NCBI RefSeq assembly: GCF_024178315.1
Contig: NZ_JAMZIK010000039.1
Span: 1-37,443 of the forward strand
From: Siccirubricoccus soli
GTDB lineage: Bacteria; Pseudomonadota; Alphaproteobacteria; Acetobacterales; Acetobacteraceae
Length of the DNA: 37,443 nt
Reading direction: 5' to 3'
Each line of letters begins with the position of its first letter. The first letter of the stretch is position 1. Positions 6,776 to 14,819 of this stretch are shown in pieces. The translations under genes and the position numbers were made by a program. The notes under the pieces are model-generated. The model was not told the origin of the DNA. It ran no database searches and was given only the letters and a program-made list of their open reading frames with translations.

Positions 6776-7401
6776 GCGCCCTCGCCCCAAGCTTCGCCGA
6801 CTGGCTCGCCCGCTGCCCCCTGGTCGCCATCCTGCGCGGGCTGCGGCCGGAGGAAGCGGTCCCGGTGGGGGAGGCGCTGCTGGCCGCCGGCATCCGCGTC
6901 CTGGAAGTGCCGCTGAACTCGCCCGAGCCCTGCGAGAGCATCCGCCTTCTGGCAGCGCGCTTTGGCGGGGAGGCGCTGGTCGGCGCCGGCACGGTGCGGC
7001 GGGTGGCGGAGCTGGAGGCGGTGGCCGAGGCCGGCGGCCGCCTGCTGGTCACGCCCCATGCCGAGCCGGCCCTGGTCCGCCGCGCCAAGGCGCTGGGGAT
7101 GCTCGCCTGCCCCGGCTGCTTCACCCCGACCGAGGCCTTCGCCCTGCTGGATGCCGGCGCCGATGCGCTGAAGCTCTTCCCCGCCGAGGCCGCCTCCCCC
7201 GCCGTGCTGAAGGCCATGCTGGCGGTGCTGCCGCAGGGCACGCCGGTGCTGCCGGTGGGCGGCATGGGGGCGGAAAGCGTCCCGGCCTGGCGCGCGGCGG
7301 GGGCGGCCGGGTTCGGCATCGGCAGCTCGCTCTACAAGCCCGGGCTGACACCGGCCGAGGTGGGAGAGCGGGCGCGGCGCCTGGTGGCGGCGCTAGCCTG
7401 A
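6772..7401 (+). CDS. dgoA: 2-dehydro-3-deoxy-6-phosphogalactonate aldolase
   Basis: 209 aa class I aldolase of the KDPG/KDPGal family; cleaves 2-keto-3-deoxy-6-phosphogalactonate to pyruvate and glyceraldehyde 3-phosphate. Visible landmarks: VAILRGLRPEE at the N-terminus, Glu45 in LEVPLNSP, GAGTV, TPHAEP, and the Schiff-base Lys134 in DALKLFPAE. The PLNSP motif favours the galactonate (DgoA) branch over Eda. The start ATG 6772 overlaps the dgoK stop. The TRAP receptor gene follows after about 90 nt, so kinase, aldolase and transporter may form one unit. Confidence 0.93.
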   Translation: MSALAPSFADWLARCPLVAILRGLRPEEAVPVGEALLAAGIRVLEVPLNSPEPCESIRLLAARFGGEALVGAGTVRRVAELEAVAEAGGRLLVTPHAEPALVRRAKALGMLACPGCFTPTEAFALLDAGADALKLFPAEAASPAVLKAMLAVLPQGTPVLPVGGMGAESVPAWRAAGAAGFGIGSSLYKPGLTPAEVGERARRLVAALA

Positions 7402-7490
7402 GCGCGCCCGCGCGGCCAGCGAAACATCTGGCATCGGCGCCCGTTTCAGGGGAAACCAGCCAGGGAATGCTTAACCGGGGAAACCTCCAG

Positions 7491-8525
7491 ATGCCTACCC
7501 GCCGGCTTGCCCTGCTCGCCGCCCCTGCCCTGCTGCTCGGCCGCGGCGCCGCGGCGCAGGAGGTGACGCTCAGGCTGCACCACTTCCTGCCCGCCGTCTC
7601 CAACGTCCACCGCTTCTTCCTGCAGCCCTGGGCGCAGAAGGTGGCGAAGGAGAGCGACAACCGCCTGCGCATCCAGATCTTCCCGGCCATGCAGCTCGGC
7701 GGCGCGCCGCCCCAGCTCTTCGACCAGGCGCGGGACGGCGTGGCCGACATCATCTGGACCCTGCCCGGCAATACCCCGGGCCGCTTCCCGCGCATCGAGG
7801 TGTTCGAGCTGCCCTTCGTCTCCCACAAGCGGGCGATCGTGAACTGCCTCGCCATCCAGGAATTCGCCCAGAGCCAGCTCCGCGAGGAGTTCCGGGAGGT
7901 GCATCCGCTCTGCGTCTGGGGGCATGGCGAGGGGCTGATCCATGCGAAGCGCGAGGTGCGAAGCATGGAGGATCTGCGCGGGCTGAAGCTGCGCTTCCCC
8001 TCCCGCCTGAATGGCGAGGCGCTGCGCGCCCTCGGCGCCGCCCCGGTGGGCATGCCGGTGCCGCAGGTGCCGGAGGCGCTGAGCCAGGGCGTCATCGACG
8101 GTGCCGTGGTGCCCTGGGAGGTGGTGCCCTCCATCCGCCTGCAGGAGATGGTGAAGTACCACACCGAGATCCCGGGCAGCCCGACCCTCTACATCGCCAC
8201 CTTCATCCTGGCGATGAACAGGACGAAATACGAAGGGCTGGCGCCCGAGCTGCGCGCCGTGCTGGACGCCAACAGCGGCGCCGCCGCGGCGCGCATGGCC
8301 GCCGTGCCCTGGGATGAGCGCAACCCGGTGGTGGAGGCCGAGGCCCGCCGCCGCGGCAACCAAGTCATCGTCATCACCGAGGCGGAGAAGGCCCGCTGGA
8401 TGGAGGCGACCAAGCCGGTGGTGGAGAACTGGCTCGCCCAGAGCCGCGAGCGCGGCCTGGATGGCGCCGCGCTGCTGGAGCAGGCGCGGGCGCTGGTGGC
8501 GAAGCACGGCGCCGGCATCGGCTGA
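7491..8525 (+). CDS. TRAP transporter solute receptor, DctP family
   Basis: 344 aa from ATG 7491, which opens a clean signal peptide (MPTRRLALLAAPALLLGRG, cleavage after AAA at residue 22). An ATG at 7467 in frame would add eight polar residues and is less likely. The mature protein shows DctP-family blocks: VTLRLHHFLP, WAQKVAKES, RIQIFPAMQLGG, DGVADIIWTLPG, FELPFV, LRGLKLRFPS, EALSQGVIDGAVVPWE. The periplasmic receptor delivers the ligand to the Q/M membrane pair encoded next. The conserved Arg of the carboxylate site is probably the one in LKLRFPS. Substrate is not determinable from sequence; a sugar acid would fit the dgoKA neighbours, an aromatic acid the pca operon downstream. Confidence 0.88.
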   Translation: MPTRRLALLAAPALLLGRGAAAQEVTLRLHHFLPAVSNVHRFFLQPWAQKVAKESDNRLRIQIFPAMQLGGAPPQLFDQARDGVADIIWTLPGNTPGRFPRIEVFELPFVSHKRAIVNCLAIQEFAQSQLREEFREVHPLCVWGHGEGLIHAKREVRSMEDLRGLKLRFPSRLNGEALRALGAAPVGMPVPQVPEALSQGVIDGAVVPWEVVPSIRLQEMVKYHTEIPGSPTLYIATFILAMNRTKYEGLAPELRAVLDANSGAAAARMAAVPWDERNPVVEAEARRRGNQVIVITEAEKARWMEATKPVVENWLAQSRERGLDGAALLEQARALVAKHGAGIG

Positions 8526-8535
8526 CGGCGGCGGC

Positions 8536-9027
8536 ATGGAGGAGGAGATCCCGCCGCGCGGCCCGGTCGCGCGGCTCGGCACCGCGCTGGCCCTGGCGGG
8601 CGGCACGGTGCTGCTGGCCACCGCCCTGCTCGCCACCGCCTCCGTGCTGCGGCGCTGGGCCACCGCCCAGCCCATCCCGGGGGATTTCGAGCTGGTCTCG
8701 CTCGGCTCCGGCCTGGCGGTGATGGGCTTCCTCGCCCAGGGGACGCTGACGCGCAGCAACATCCTGGTGGACAGCTTCACCACCTGGCTGCCGGCCCGGG
8801 TGAACCGCGCAATGGACGCCTTCTGGACGCTGGTCTGGCTCGGCGTGGCGGCGGTGCTGGCGGAGCGGTTGCTGGTCGGGGCGCGGGAGACGCTGGCGAG
8901 CGGGACCACCACCATGGTCCTCGGCCTGCCGACCTGGTGGGCGGTGGGGCTGGGCGGGCTCTGCTTCGCCGCCACGGCGCTGTCCGCCGCGTACTGGGCC
9001 TGGCGGCTGGTCCGGGGCCGCGGCTGA
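8536..9027 (+). CDS. TRAP transporter small permease, DctQ family
   Basis: 163 aa with four predicted membrane segments (about residues 14-34, 50-68, 90-110, 128-155), the size and topology of DctQ subunits. GDFELVSLGSGLAVMGFLAQ matches the family's conserved second helix. ATG 8536 lies 10 nt after the receptor stop, and its TGA overlaps the ATG of the large permease (TGATG, 9025-9029). It is needed with DctM for TRAP transport across the inner membrane. Confidence 0.85.
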   Translation: MEEEIPPRGPVARLGTALALAGGTVLLATALLATASVLRRWATAQPIPGDFELVSLGSGLAVMGFLAQGTLTRSNILVDSFTTWLPARVNRAMDAFWTLVWLGVAAVLAERLLVGARETLASGTTTMVLGLPTWWAVGLGGLCFAATALSAAYWAWRLVRGRG

Positions 9028-10352
9028 TGGCGCCGGAATTCCTCCAGGCCGCGCTCGGCTTCGCCGCGCTGCTGGGGCTGATCGCGCTGCGCTGTCCGGT
9101 CGGGCTCGCCATGCTGCTGGTGGGGGCCGGCGGCTATGTCTGGATCGTCGATACGGGCGTGCTGCTGAATTACCTGAAGACTACGCCCTGGCACCTCTTC
9201 GCCAATTACACCCTTTCGGTCATCCCCCTTTTCATCCTGATGGGCGCGCTGGCGGAGCGCGGCGGGCTGGCGCGGGACCTCTTCGCCGCGGCGAATGCGC
9301 TGGTCGGCCATCGCCGGGGCGGCATGGCGATGGGCGTCATCGGCGCCTGCGCCGCCTTCGGGGCGGTCTGCGGCTCCTCCGTCGCCACCACCGCCACCTT
9401 CGGCCGCGCCGCGCTGCCGGAGCTGCGGCGCTATGGCTACGATCCGGGCCTCGCCACCGGCACCATCGCCGTCGGCGGCACGCTCGGCATCCTCATCCCG
9501 CCCTCGGTCATCCTCGTCGTCTATGCCATCAGCACGGAGCAGAACATCGCCAGGCTCTTCATGGCGGCACTGATCCCGGGGGTGCTGGCGGCGCTGCTCT
9601 ACATCATCGCCATCTTCCTGCTGGTGCGGGCGCGGCCGGCCCTGGCGCCCGCGGCGCGGCGCGCTTCCGGGGCGGAGGCGCGGCAGGCGCTGCGCAACGT
9701 CATCCCCGTGCTGCTGATCGCCCTGGTGGTGGTGGGCGGCATCTATGGCGGCGTCTTCACGCCGACCGAGAGCGCCGCCATCGGCTGCATCGCCACCCTG
9801 GCGGTGGGGTTGGCCCGCCGCAGCCTCGGCCTGCGGCAGGTGCGGGAGGCGCTGCTCGCCACCGCCGAGACCACGGCGATGATCTTCGTCATCCTGCTCG
9901 GCGCCGAGGTGTTCAACGCCTTCCTCGCCCTGACCTCGGCGCCGGAGCTGCTGGCGATGTGGATCGGGGAGCAGGACTTCCCCCCCTATGGCGTGCTGGG
10001 GCTGCTGCTGCTGGCCTATGTCCTGCTGGGCGCGGTGATGGATGAGCTGGCGATGATCCTGCTCACCCTGCCGATCTTCTTCCCCATCGTCACGGCGCTG
10101 GATTTCGGCCTGGGCGGGGCGGAGGAGACGGCGATCTGGTTCGGCATCCTGGTGCTGATCGTGGTCGGCATCGGGCTGACCGCGCCGCCCATCGGGCTGA
10201 ACGTCTTCGTGGTCAGCTCGCTCGCGCGGGACGTGCCGATCGCCCGGACCTATCGCGGGGTGCTACCCTTCCTGGCGATGGATCTGCTCCGGCTCGGGCT
10301 CTGCGTGGCCTGCCCGGGGCTGAGCCTCTGGCTGGTGCGGCTGCTGGCGTAA
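9027..10352 (+). CDS. TRAP transporter large permease, DctM family
   Basis: 441 aa, about 12-13 hydrophobic segments. Family blocks: LIALRCPVGLAMLLVG near the N-terminus, YTLSVIPLFILMGALAERGGLARDLF (given here in two parts, YTLSVIPLFILMG and LAERGGLARDLF), CGSSVATTATFGRAALPEL, GTLGILIPPSVILVVYAI, FTPTESAAIG, and TAPPIGLNVFVV near the end. This is the sodium-dependent translocation subunit of the TRAP system. Start 9027 overlaps the DctQ stop. No other start is needed; length is normal for DctM. Confidence 0.92.
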   Translation: MAPEFLQAALGFAALLGLIALRCPVGLAMLLVGAGGYVWIVDTGVLLNYLKTTPWHLFANYTLSVIPLFILMGALAERGGLARDLFAAANALVGHRRGGMAMGVIGACAAFGAVCGSSVATTATFGRAALPELRRYGYDPGLATGTIAVGGTLGILIPPSVILVVYAISTEQNIARLFMAALIPGVLAALLYIIAIFLLVRARPALAPAARRASGAEARQALRNVIPVLLIALVVVGGIYGGVFTPTESAAIGCIATLAVGLARRSLGLRQVREALLATAETTAMIFVILLGAEVFNAFLALTSAPELLAMWIGEQDFPPYGVLGLLLLAYVLLGAVMDELAMILLTLPIFFPIVTALDFGLGGAEETAIWFGILVLIVVGIGLTAPPIGLNVFVVSSLARDVPIARTYRGVLPFLAMDLLRLGLCVACPGLSLWLVRLLA

Positions 10353-10372
10353 CCATGAACAGGGAGGTCCGC

Positions 10373-11014
10373 ATGCTGACCGTGCACCATCTCGGCAAGT
10401 CGCAGTCCGAGCGGATCGTCTGGCTCTGCGAGGAGCTGGGCCTCGACTACATACTGCGCCACCATGTGCGGGACCCGGTGACCATGCTGGCGCCGCCCTC
10501 GCTCCGCGCGCTGCACCCGGCAGGCACCGCGCCGGTCATCGAGGAGGACGGCATGGTGCTGGCCGAAAGCGGCGCCATCCTCGCCTATATCCTGGCGAAG
10601 CATGGTGGCGGACGGCTGGAGCTGCCGGCCGGCCACCCGGATTTCCCGCACTACCTGTACTGGCTGCATTACGCGAACGGCACGCTGCAGCCGGCCATGG
10701 GGCGCAACATGATCCTGCACCGGCTGAACCTGCCCGAGGACAACCCGGTGCGCCGGGCGATGCAGGGCCGGCTCGGCCATGCGCTGGGGATGGTGGAGGC
10801 GCGGCTGGCGCAGGTGCCCTGGCTGGCCGGCCAGGACTTCACCGCCGCCGACATCATGTCCGTCTTCTCGCTCACCACCATGCGGTACTTCGCGCCCCTG
10901 GACCTCGGCGGCTACCCCGCCATCCGCGCCTGGCTGCAACGCGTCGCGGCGCGGGAGGGCTACCGCCGGGCCATGGCGAAGGGCGATCCCGGCATGGAAT
11001 TGCTGCTGGGCTGA
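10373..11014 (+). CDS. Glutathione S-transferase-like protein
   Basis: 213 aa. Thioredoxin-fold N-terminal domain (LTVHHLGKSQSERIVWLCEE, then ALHPAGTAPVIEEDGMVLAESGAI, quoted as ALHPAGTAPVI and LAESGAI) and an alpha-helical C-terminal domain (LAGQDFTAADIMSVF, the N-capping box). The SQSERI stretch places a Ser at the usual glutathione-activating position. ATG 10373 is chosen over 10355 because GGGAGG lies six nt upstream and the conserved strand starts there. It lies 20 nt after the TRAP permease and about 60 nt before pcaF, so it may belong to either unit. Catabolic clusters often carry such GSTs; the substrate is unknown. Confidence 0.85.
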   Translation: MLTVHHLGKSQSERIVWLCEELGLDYILRHHVRDPVTMLAPPSLRALHPAGTAPVIEEDGMVLAESGAILAYILAKHGGGRLELPAGHPDFPHYLYWLHYANGTLQPAMGRNMILHRLNLPEDNPVRRAMQGRLGHALGMVEARLAQVPWLAGQDFTAADIMSVFSLTTMRYFAPLDLGGYPAIRAWLQRVAAREGYRRAMAKGDPGMELLLG

Positions 11015-11074
11015 ACCCGTTGACCCCGCCCGGGCTGCGGGGCAAGTCTGCGGTCATATCAAGGGAGAACCGCC

Positions 11075-12283
11075 ATGGCCGAGGCCTTCATCTGCGACGC
11101 CATCCGCACGCCCATCGGCCGCTATGCCGGGGGCCTGGCGGCCATTCGCACCGACGATCTGGGCGCCATTCCGCTGAAGGCGCTGATGGCGCGCAACCCC
11201 AAGGTGGATTGGGCGGCGGTGGAGGACGTGGTCTTCGGCTGCGCCAACCAGGCGGGGGAGGACAACCGCAACGTCGCCCGGATGGCACTGCTGCTGGCCG
11301 GGCTGCCGGAGACCATTCCGGGCAGCACGGTGAACCGCCTCTGCGGCTCCGGCATGGATGCGGTGGGCATCGCCGGCCGCGCCATCAAGGCGGGCGAGGC
11401 CGCGCTGATGATCGCCGGCGGCGTCGAGAGCATGACCCGCGCCCCCTATGTCCAGGGCAAGCAGGCGGAGGCCTTCGGCCGGGCGCCGGAGATCTACGAC
11501 ACCACGATCGGCTGGCGCTTCGTCAACCCGAAGATGAAGGCGCAGCACGGCGTCGATTCCATGCCGGAGACGGCGGAGAACGTGGCGCAGGACTTCCAGA
11601 TCAGCCGCGCCGACCAGGATGCCTTCGCCTACCGGTCGCAGCAGCGCGCGGCCAAGGCGCAGGCCAGCGGCCGCCTCGCCGAGGAGATCGTCGCCGTCGA
11701 GATCCCCCGCCGCAAGGGCGACCCGGTGAAGGTGGCGCAGGACGAGCATCCGCGGCCGGAGACGACGCTGGAGGCGCTGGCGAAGCTCCCCACCCCCTTC
11801 CGCAAGGAGGGCGGCAGCGTGACCGCCGGCAATGCCTCCGGCGTCAATGACGGGGCGGCGGCACTGCTGGTGGCGAGCGAGGAGGCGGCGAAGCGCTATG
11901 GGCTGACACCACGGGCCCGCATCATCGCCACGGCCACGGCCGGCGTGCCGCCGCGCATCATGGGCTTCGGCCCCGCGCCGGCGGTGCGCAAGGTGCTGGA
12001 GAAGGCCGGGCTGAAGCTCTCCGACATCGATATCATCGAGCTGAACGAGGCCTTTGCGGCGCAGGCCCTGGCCGTCACCCGCGATCTCGGCCTGCCGGAC
12101 GATGCGGAGCATGTGAACCCGAATGGCGGTGCCATTGCGCTCGGCCATCCGCTCGGCATGTCCGGCGCGCGGCTGGTGCAGACCGCGGTGCATGAGCTGG
12201 AGAAGCGCCAGGCCCGCTACGCCCTGACCACCATGTGCATCGGCGTCGGCCAGGGCATCGCAATGGTGATCGAACGCGTGTAA
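11075..12283 (+). CDS. pcaF: 3-oxoadipyl-CoA / acetyl-CoA thiolase
   Basis: 402 aa thiolase. Nucleophile Cys90 in NRLCGSGMDAV, His358 in GHPLGMSGA and Cys388 in TMCIGVGQG are all present; ELNEAFAAQ and NPNGGAIALGHPLG are the standard signatures. Thiolases of this length also act on acetoacetyl-CoA, but position at the head of a pca operon makes the last step of the beta-ketoadipate pathway (3-oxoadipyl-CoA + CoA to succinyl-CoA + acetyl-CoA) the best call. ATG 11075 has AAGGGAG upstream. The CoA transferase that makes its substrate (pcaIJ) is not in the window. Confidence 0.9.
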   Translation: MAEAFICDAIRTPIGRYAGGLAAIRTDDLGAIPLKALMARNPKVDWAAVEDVVFGCANQAGEDNRNVARMALLLAGLPETIPGSTVNRLCGSGMDAVGIAGRAIKAGEAALMIAGGVESMTRAPYVQGKQAEAFGRAPEIYDTTIGWRFVNPKMKAQHGVDSMPETAENVAQDFQISRADQDAFAYRSQQRAAKAQASGRLAEEIVAVEIPRRKGDPVKVAQDEHPRPETTLEALAKLPTPFRKEGGSVTAGNASGVNDGAAALLVASEEAAKRYGLTPRARIIATATAGVPPRIMGFGPAPAVRKVLEKAGLKLSDIDIIELNEAFAAQALAVTRDLGLPDDAEHVNPNGGAIALGHPLGMSGARLVQTAVHELEKRQARYALTTMCIGVGQGIAMVIERV

Positions 12284-12378
12284 CCGGGAGGGGCGCTGCC
12301 CCTCCCGGACCCACCCCGCCAAAGGCCGAAGGGCCTTTGGAAACCAGGAGTTTGAGGGGGAGCAGCGCTGCCCCTCAA
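12284..12378. repeat. Double-hairpin intergenic repeat, copy 1
   Basis: Starts right after the pcaF stop. Hairpin A has perfect 11-bp arms CCGGGAGGGGC (12284-12294) and GCCCCTCCCGG (12298-12308). Hairpin B has perfect 9-bp arms CCAAAGGCC (12319-12327) and GGCCTTTGG (12332-12340) with a GAAG loop. A third, weaker palindrome (TTGAGGG ... CCCTCAA, 12352-12378, around GCAGCGCTGC) follows. A homologous A+B pair lies at 28956-29012. Either a transcription terminator inside the pca operon or a dispersed repeat; no coding capacity. Confidence 0.65.
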
Positions 12379-12414
12379 CACCCTGCCAGGCTTTTCACCA
12401 ACGAGGTGACGTCC

Positions 12415-13566
12415 ATGTTCATCCAGCTCGGCGATGCCTGCATGCATGTGGCGGTGGAGGGGCCGGAGCGCGCCCCGCCCGTCCTGCTCATGCACTCCCT
12501 CGGCACCAACCTGCATATGTGGGACCCGCAGGCGGCCGCACTGGCGAAGCGCTTCCGCGTCATCCGCATGGACATGCGCGGCCACGGCCTCAGCGAGGCG
12601 CCGCCGGGCCCCTACACCATGGAACGGCTCGCCCGGGACGGGCTCGCCGTGCTGGATGCGCTCGGCATCCAGCAGGCGCATCTCGGCGGCGTCTCCATCG
12701 GCGGGCATATCGCCATGCGCATGGCGGCGCTGGCGCCACAGCGGGCCCTCTCCCTGCTGCCCTGCGACACCGCCCTCTCCTTCGGCGGCCCGGCGGGCTG
12801 GCAGGAGCGCATGGAGGCGGTGAAGGCCGGCGGCATGGCGGCCATTGCCGATGCCACCATTCCCCGCTGGGCGCTGGATGGCTCCCTCGCCTCCTCCCGC
12901 GCGCTGAAGCGCATGCTGCTCACCACCGATCCCGCCGGCTGGCTCGGCTGCGCCGCCGCCTTGCAGGGGGTGACGGGGGATGAGCTGACGGGGAAGCTCT
13001 CCTGCCCCACCACGGTCATCGTCGGGGACCGCGACCCTTCCACCACGCCGGATGCCGCCCGCGCCATCCAGGCCGCCATCCCGGGCAGCAAGCTCGTCAT
13101 CATCCCGGAAGCCGCGCATATTCCGAATTTCGAGCAGGAGGCGGCGATGACCCGCGCCGTGCTCGGCCATATGGAGGCGGTCACCGCCCTGCCCGCCGCG
13201 ACGGCCGAGGCCGGGATGCTGGTCCGCAAGCGCATCCTGGGCGAGGCGCATGTGGCGCGCTCCGAGGCCGACCTCACCGCGCTCGACGCGCCCTTCCGCG
13301 AGTACATCCTGGAAGGCGTCTGGGGCCGCGTCTGGACCCGGCCCGGCCTCTCCTACCGTGACCGCAGCCTGCTTTGCCTCGCCATGCTGGCCGCCCTCGG
13401 CCATCATGAGGAGTTCCGCCTGCATGTCCGCGCCACGCGGAATACCGGCGTGACGCCGGAGGAGATCGCCGAGGTGCTGCTGGCGGTCAGCGCCTATGCC
13501 GGCATCCCCGCCGGCAACAGCGCGCTGCGCATCGCCAAGGACACGCTGCGGGAGATGGATGGATGA
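12415..13566 (+). CDS. pcaDC: Bifunctional 3-oxoadipate enol-lactonase / 4-carboxymuconolactone decarboxylase
   Basis: 383 aa fusion of two pathway steps. Residues about 1-258 are an alpha/beta hydrolase (PcaD): HSLGTNLHMWD, nucleophile Ser94 in GVSIGGH, Asp205 or Asp207 in VGDRDPST and His235 in EAAHIPNFE. Residues about 268-383 are a carboxymuconolactone decarboxylase (PcaC): RKRILGEAHV, EYILEGVWGRVWTRPGLSYR, LAALGHHEEFRLHVRA, AGIPAGNSAL. Such fusions are known as PcaL or PcaDC. ATG 12415 follows GAGGTG by seven nt, just beyond the repeat. The stop overlaps the pcaH start by 4 nt. Confidence 0.92.
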   Translation: MFIQLGDACMHVAVEGPERAPPVLLMHSLGTNLHMWDPQAAALAKRFRVIRMDMRGHGLSEAPPGPYTMERLARDGLAVLDALGIQQAHLGGVSIGGHIAMRMAALAPQRALSLLPCDTALSFGGPAGWQERMEAVKAGGMAAIADATIPRWALDGSLASSRALKRMLLTTDPAGWLGCAAALQGVTGDELTGKLSCPTTVIVGDRDPSTTPDAARAIQAAIPGSKLVIIPEAAHIPNFEQEAAMTRAVLGHMEAVTALPAATAEAGMLVRKRILGEAHVARSEADLTALDAPFREYILEGVWGRVWTRPGLSYRDRSLLCLAMLAALGHHEEFRLHVRATRNTGVTPEEIAEVLLAVSAYAGIPAGNSALRIAKDTLREMDG

Positions 13567-14258
13567 GCTACGCGCCGATCGCCCCGGGCAGCCAGCCGCC
13601 GCTTGATGCGCCCGCCTATGGCAGCACCCACAGGCGCCACCCGAAGCAGGCGCCCATCCGCATCGCCCCGACGCTGACGGAGCTGGCCGCGCCGCGGATG
13701 ACGGAGGCGCTTTACCCTTCGAGCGCCAATCTGGCGAAAGGCCCAGGCTGGGAAGCGCAGGGCGAGCGGATCATCGTCGCCGGCCGCGTGCTGGACGAGG
13801 CTGGCCGCCCGCTGCGCGGCGCCATGGTGGAGGTGTGGCAGGCCAATGCCGCCGGCCGCTACAACCATGAGCGGGACCAGCACGACGCGCCGCTCGACCC
13901 GAATTTCAAAGGCGAGGGCCGGGTCTTCACCGATGCGGAGGGCTGGTACCGCTACACCACCATCCGCCCCGGCGCCTATCCGTGGCGCAATCACCACAAT
14001 GCCTGGCGGCCGGTGCATATCCACTATTCGCTGTTCGGCCAGGGCTTCGCCCAAAGGCTCATCACCCAGATGTACTTCCCCGGCGACCCGCTGCTGCCGC
14101 TGGACCCGATCTTCAATTGCGTGCCGGACGAGGCAGCGCGGAACCGCCTTATCGCCCGCTTCGATCTCGACATCACCCAGCCGGACTACGCGCTGGGCTA
14201 CCGCTTCGACATCGTGCTGCGCGGCCGGCAGGCGACGCCGATGGAGAACCCGGCATGA
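13563..14258 (+). CDS. pcaH: Protocatechuate 3,4-dioxygenase beta subunit
   Basis: 231 aa. Non-heme Fe(III) intradiol dioxygenase subunit that holds the iron and opens protocatechuate to 3-carboxy-cis,cis-muconate with the alpha subunit. All four iron ligands are visible with the family spacing (39, 13, 2): Tyr100 (AAGRYNHERDQHDAP), Tyr139 (RPGAYPWRNHHNAW), His152 and His154 (VHIHYSLFG). ATG 13563 overlaps the pcaDC stop (ATGA), and the gene stop overlaps the pcaG start, so the subunits are translationally coupled. Confidence 0.96.
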   Translation: MSYAPIAPGSQPPLDAPAYGSTHRRHPKQAPIRIAPTLTELAAPRMTEALYPSSANLAKGPGWEAQGERIIVAGRVLDEAGRPLRGAMVEVWQANAAGRYNHERDQHDAPLDPNFKGEGRVFTDAEGWYRYTTIRPGAYPWRNHHNAWRPVHIHYSLFGQGFAQRLITQMYFPGDPLLPLDPIFNCVPDEAARNRLIARFDLDITQPDYALGYRFDIVLRGRQATPMENPA

Positions 14259-14815
14259 GCGCCGCCGGGGATCGGCCGCTGATCGCCACGGCCTCGCAGA
14301 CCTCCGGCCCCTTCTGGCACCTGATCGACGTCCCGGCCTGGGCCGACCTGCTGCGCGGCGATGGCCCGAATGCCGGCATGGAGGGCGAGCGGATCATCCT
14401 TCTCGGCCGCATCACCGATGGCGACGGCGTGCCCTGCAGCGACATGATGGTGGAGCTGTGGCAGGCCGACCCGGGGGGGAAGTACGACGGCGCCTTCCAC
14501 GGCTTCGGCCGCTGCGCCACCGACGCCAATGGCGAGTACCGCTTCACCACGCTGAAGCCCGGCCCGGTGCGGGCGGCGGGCAATGCCTTCCAGGCGCCGC
14601 ATGCGACGCTCACCCTCTTCGCCCGCGGCTTGCTCAGCCAGCTCGTCACCCGGCTCTACTTCGCCGGGGAGGCGCTGAACGAGCAGGACCCTGTGCTGAA
14701 CACCGTGCCGGCCGCCCGGCGCGGCACGCTGATCGCCCGGCCTGAGGGCCCCGGCACTTGGCGGCTGGACATCCGCCTGCAGGGAGAGGGCGAGACCGTC
14801 TTCCTCGAGGTGTGA
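14255..14815 (+). CDS. pcaG: Protocatechuate 3,4-dioxygenase alpha subunit
   Basis: 186 aa. Structural partner of PcaH with the same fold but without iron ligands. Family blocks: TASQTSGPFWHL at the N-terminus, GRITDGDGVPCSDMMVELWQ, GFGRCATDANGEYRFTTLKP, and LYFAGEALNEQDPVL. Normal length. ATG 14255 overlaps the pcaH stop by 4 nt. Confidence 0.95.
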   Translation: MSAAGDRPLIATASQTSGPFWHLIDVPAWADLLRGDGPNAGMEGERIILLGRITDGDGVPCSDMMVELWQADPGGKYDGAFHGFGRCATDANGEYRFTTLKPGPVRAAGNAFQAPHATLTLFARGLLSQLVTRLYFAGEALNEQDPVLNTVPAARRGTLIARPEGPGTWRLDIRLQGEGETVFLEV

Positions 14816-14819
14816 CCCG

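Noticed and set aside
11020-11074. Sigma-70 promoter (TTGACC) before pcaF
   Set aside because: No acceptable -10 hexamer at 16-18 nt spacing; a CCCCGC/GCGGGG palindrome occupies the spacer, so it was not annotated as a promoter.
12284-12378. CRISPR-like or tandem-repeat reading of the hairpins after pcaF
   Set aside because: No regularly spaced identical repeats with unique spacers; the units are hairpins with paired differences.
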